From: Flavobacteriaceae bacterium
GTDB taxonomy: Bacteria; Bacteroidota; Bacteroidia; Flavobacteriales; Flavobacteriaceae
Assembly: GCA_028284745.1 (NCBI GenBank)
Contig: JANQRC010000067.1
Span: 1-64,000 of the forward strand
Direction: 5' to 3'
DNA: 64,000 nt
The notes under the pieces are model-generated. The model was not told where the DNA came from, did no database searches, and was given only the letters and a program-made list of their open reading frames with translations. This document shows positions 62,658 to 64,000 of this stretch, piece by piece (positions within the stretch are counted from its first letter, which is position 1; each line of letters starts with the position of its first letter). The position numbers were made by a program, and so were the translations under genes.

Positions 62658-64000
62658 TTAAGCCAGCATGGTCACTGGATCTTCCAAATAAGCCTTTAGT
62701 GTCTGCAAGAACTGTGCTCCTGTGGCTCCATCTACAGTTCTGTGGTCACAGGCCAACGTTACTTTCATGGTACTGCCCACAACGATCTCGCCATCACGAA
62801 CCACTGGTTTCTGTACGATGGTCCCAACAGAAAGGATAGCAGAGTTGGGTTGGTTGATGATCGACGTAAATTCTACAATACCAAACATCCCAAGGTTAGA
62901 GACCGTAAAGGTGCTTCCTGACATTTCAGCAGGAGAGATCTTCTTATTCCTTGCCTTTCCTGCCAGATCCTTTACTTGAGCTCCGATCTGTGTTAAACTC
63001 ATCTGATCGGTGAATCGAAGTACAGGAACGACCAATCCATCTTCGACAGCAACAGCCACGCCCACATGGATGTGGTGGTTGTATGTCGTGGTCGCATCAT
63101 TCCATGTGGTGTTCACTTGTGGATGCTTCTTTAATGCCATGGCACATGCTTTCACTACCATATCATTGAACGACACTTTGGTATCTGGCAATGCATTGAT
63201 CTGCTTGCGTGAAGCCATCGCATTGTCCATGTCTACTTCAATGGTCAGATAATAGTGCGGCGCAGTGAACTTAGACGCTGCCAAACGCTTGGCAATGGTC
63301 TTCCGCATCTGCGAATTCTTTACTTCTTCGCTGCTCTCTTCCCCAGCAGGAACAAAAGGCGCTACATAACCGGAGGAAGCTGCAGGGGCTTTCTCTGGTG
63401 CAGGTGCCTCTACCTTAGCTGCAGGGGTAGCAGATGGCGTGAAGCTTTCTATATCTTTTTTAACGATACGTCCATTCTCGCCAGTTCCTTTTACCTGTGA
63501 AAGGTCAATACCCTTCTCTGCGGCCATCTTTTTGGCCAGGGGAGAAGCAAATATCCTTCCACCATCTGTATTGGTGGTTTGAACTTCTGCAGCCACAGCT
63601 TCTGCTTTCGGGGCCTCACTTGGAACTGCCACATCGACAGTTTTACCTCCTCTTCCTCCCACACCGTTACCAGCAACAGCTAGCACTGCAGCAACGTCTG
63701 TACCATCAGGGCCTATAACTGCAAGAATACTGTCTACAGGGGCTGATTCGCCTTCTTGGATACCGATATGCAACAATTTGCCAGCGTAGAAGGACTCAAA
63801 TTCCATAGTAGCCTTGTCAGTCTCGATCTCGGCAAGGATATCGCCTTCTTCAACGGTATCACCTACTTTTTTGATCCAAGAAGCAACTGTACCCTCTTCC
63901 ATGGTATCACTCAAACGAGGCATGGTTACCACTTCTACGCCTTCTGGCACTTCGGCCATGCCTGGCGTGACATCCTCTGCTGTTGGTGCTTCTTCTTTAG
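62658..64000 (-). CDS. Pyruvate dehydrogenase E2 component (dihydrolipoamide acetyltransferase), 5' end outside window
   Basis: The frame is open from 62658 to the window edge, so the N-terminus is missing. Visible in order are: an Ala/Pro linker (APTAEDVTPG), a lipoyl domain with the lipoylated Lys in ETDKA, a second linker, the E1/E3-binding domain (FASPLAKKMAAEKGIDL, GRIVKKD), an Ala/Pro linker and the acetyltransferase core ending in DHRTVDGATG with the catalytic His. The linker upstream of the visible lipoyl domain suggests at least one more lipoyl domain outside the window. It transfers the acetyl group to CoA in the pyruvate dehydrogenase complex. An internal Met at 63959 is not the true start. 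Confidence 0.93.
   Translation of the reverse strand, partial: KEEAPTAEDVTPGMAEVPEGVEVVTMPRLSDTMEEGTVASWIKKVGDTVEEGDILAEIETDKATMEFESFYAGKLLHIGIQEGESAPVDSILAVIGPDGTDVAAVLAVAGNGVGGRGGKTVDVAVPSEAPKAEAVAAEVQTTNTDGGRIFASPLAKKMAAEKGIDLSQVKGTGENGRIVKKDIESFTPSATPAAKVEAPAPEKAPAASSGYVAPFVPAGEESSEEVKNSQMRKTIAKRLAASKFTAPHYYLTIEVDMDNAMASRKQINALPDTKVSFNDMVVKACAMALKKHPQVNTTWNDATTTYNHHIHVGVAVAVEDGLVVPVLRFTDQMSLTQIGAQVKDLAGKARNKKISPAEMSGSTFTVSNLGMFGIVEFTSIINQPNSAILSVGTIVQKPVVRDGEIVVGSTMKVTLACDHRTVDGATGAQFLQTLKAYLEDPVTMLA

Overview
The window looks like a chromosomal segment of a marine member of the Flavobacteriaceae (Bacteroidota). The evidence is type IX secretion (T9SS) C-terminal sorting domains, a DUF5723 outer-membrane barrel, the Flavobacteriia-style hpt-adk fusion, a PafA-type phosphatase, and promoters of the Bacteroidota form (TTTG, about 19 bases, TAnnTTTG). 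There are also an FGE-dependent sulfatase and a Leloir galactose operon, as expected of algal-polysaccharide degraders. No rRNA, tRNA, CRISPR array, integrase, transposase or prophage gene was recognised, so this is mostly core chromosome with small accessory patches and several decayed genes.

Layout. 1-8923: a 13-copy heptamer array, a rhomboid protease, rarA, then a minus-strand cluster (radC, a deacetylase-like protein, yjjG, a lipoprotein, a DUF5723 barrel, a secreted unknown), then DUF1569 and PaiB-like genes. 9004-22410: an mpl-like Mur ligase, a TPR protein, a 2032-residue alpha-2-macroglobulin, a DUF4136 lipoprotein, obgE, the hpt-adk fusion, and purK-purE. 22861-31075: a LamG/T9SS protein, an M3 peptidase, a GbsR/MarR regulator with a DCC-family membrane protein and a small membrane protein, an ECF sigma factor with a small partner, and a UbiA-like membrane protein. 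31210-36576: gcvP, a methyltransferase pseudogene, a KAS III enzyme, and a secreted unknown. 36672-46512: a polysaccharide flippase, a wbpD/wbpB-like sugar pair, a pafA-like phosphatase, mlaEF, DUF389, manC and sprT. 46903-48452: a DUF7010 membrane protein and a T9SS-sorted gene broken by a stop codon.

48785-60859 is the most coherent accessory block. A minus-strand run (Nudix-fold regulator, Na+/sugar symporter, galK, galT, a TIM-barrel isomerase-like protein, a formylglycine-generating enzyme, galE) lies beside an FGE-dependent sulfatase lipoprotein and a GH3 glycosidase. The likely logic is desulfation and cleavage of a sulfated galactose-containing glycan outside the cytoplasm, import of the sugar, and entry into the Leloir pathway, with the FGE maturing the sulfatase. 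A 29-base perfect palindrome at the promoter ahead of the regulator and a related site ahead of the sulfatase suggest shared control.

60862-64000: an SDR oxidoreductase, an M28 peptidase lipoprotein, and the 3' part of the pyruvate dehydrogenase E2 gene, cut by the window edge.

The best candidates for undescribed biology are the GbsR-DCC unit with one inverted repeat ahead of two of its genes, and the palindrome-controlled Nudix-regulator galactose/sulfatase regulon. Neither is proven to be a new system from sequence alone.
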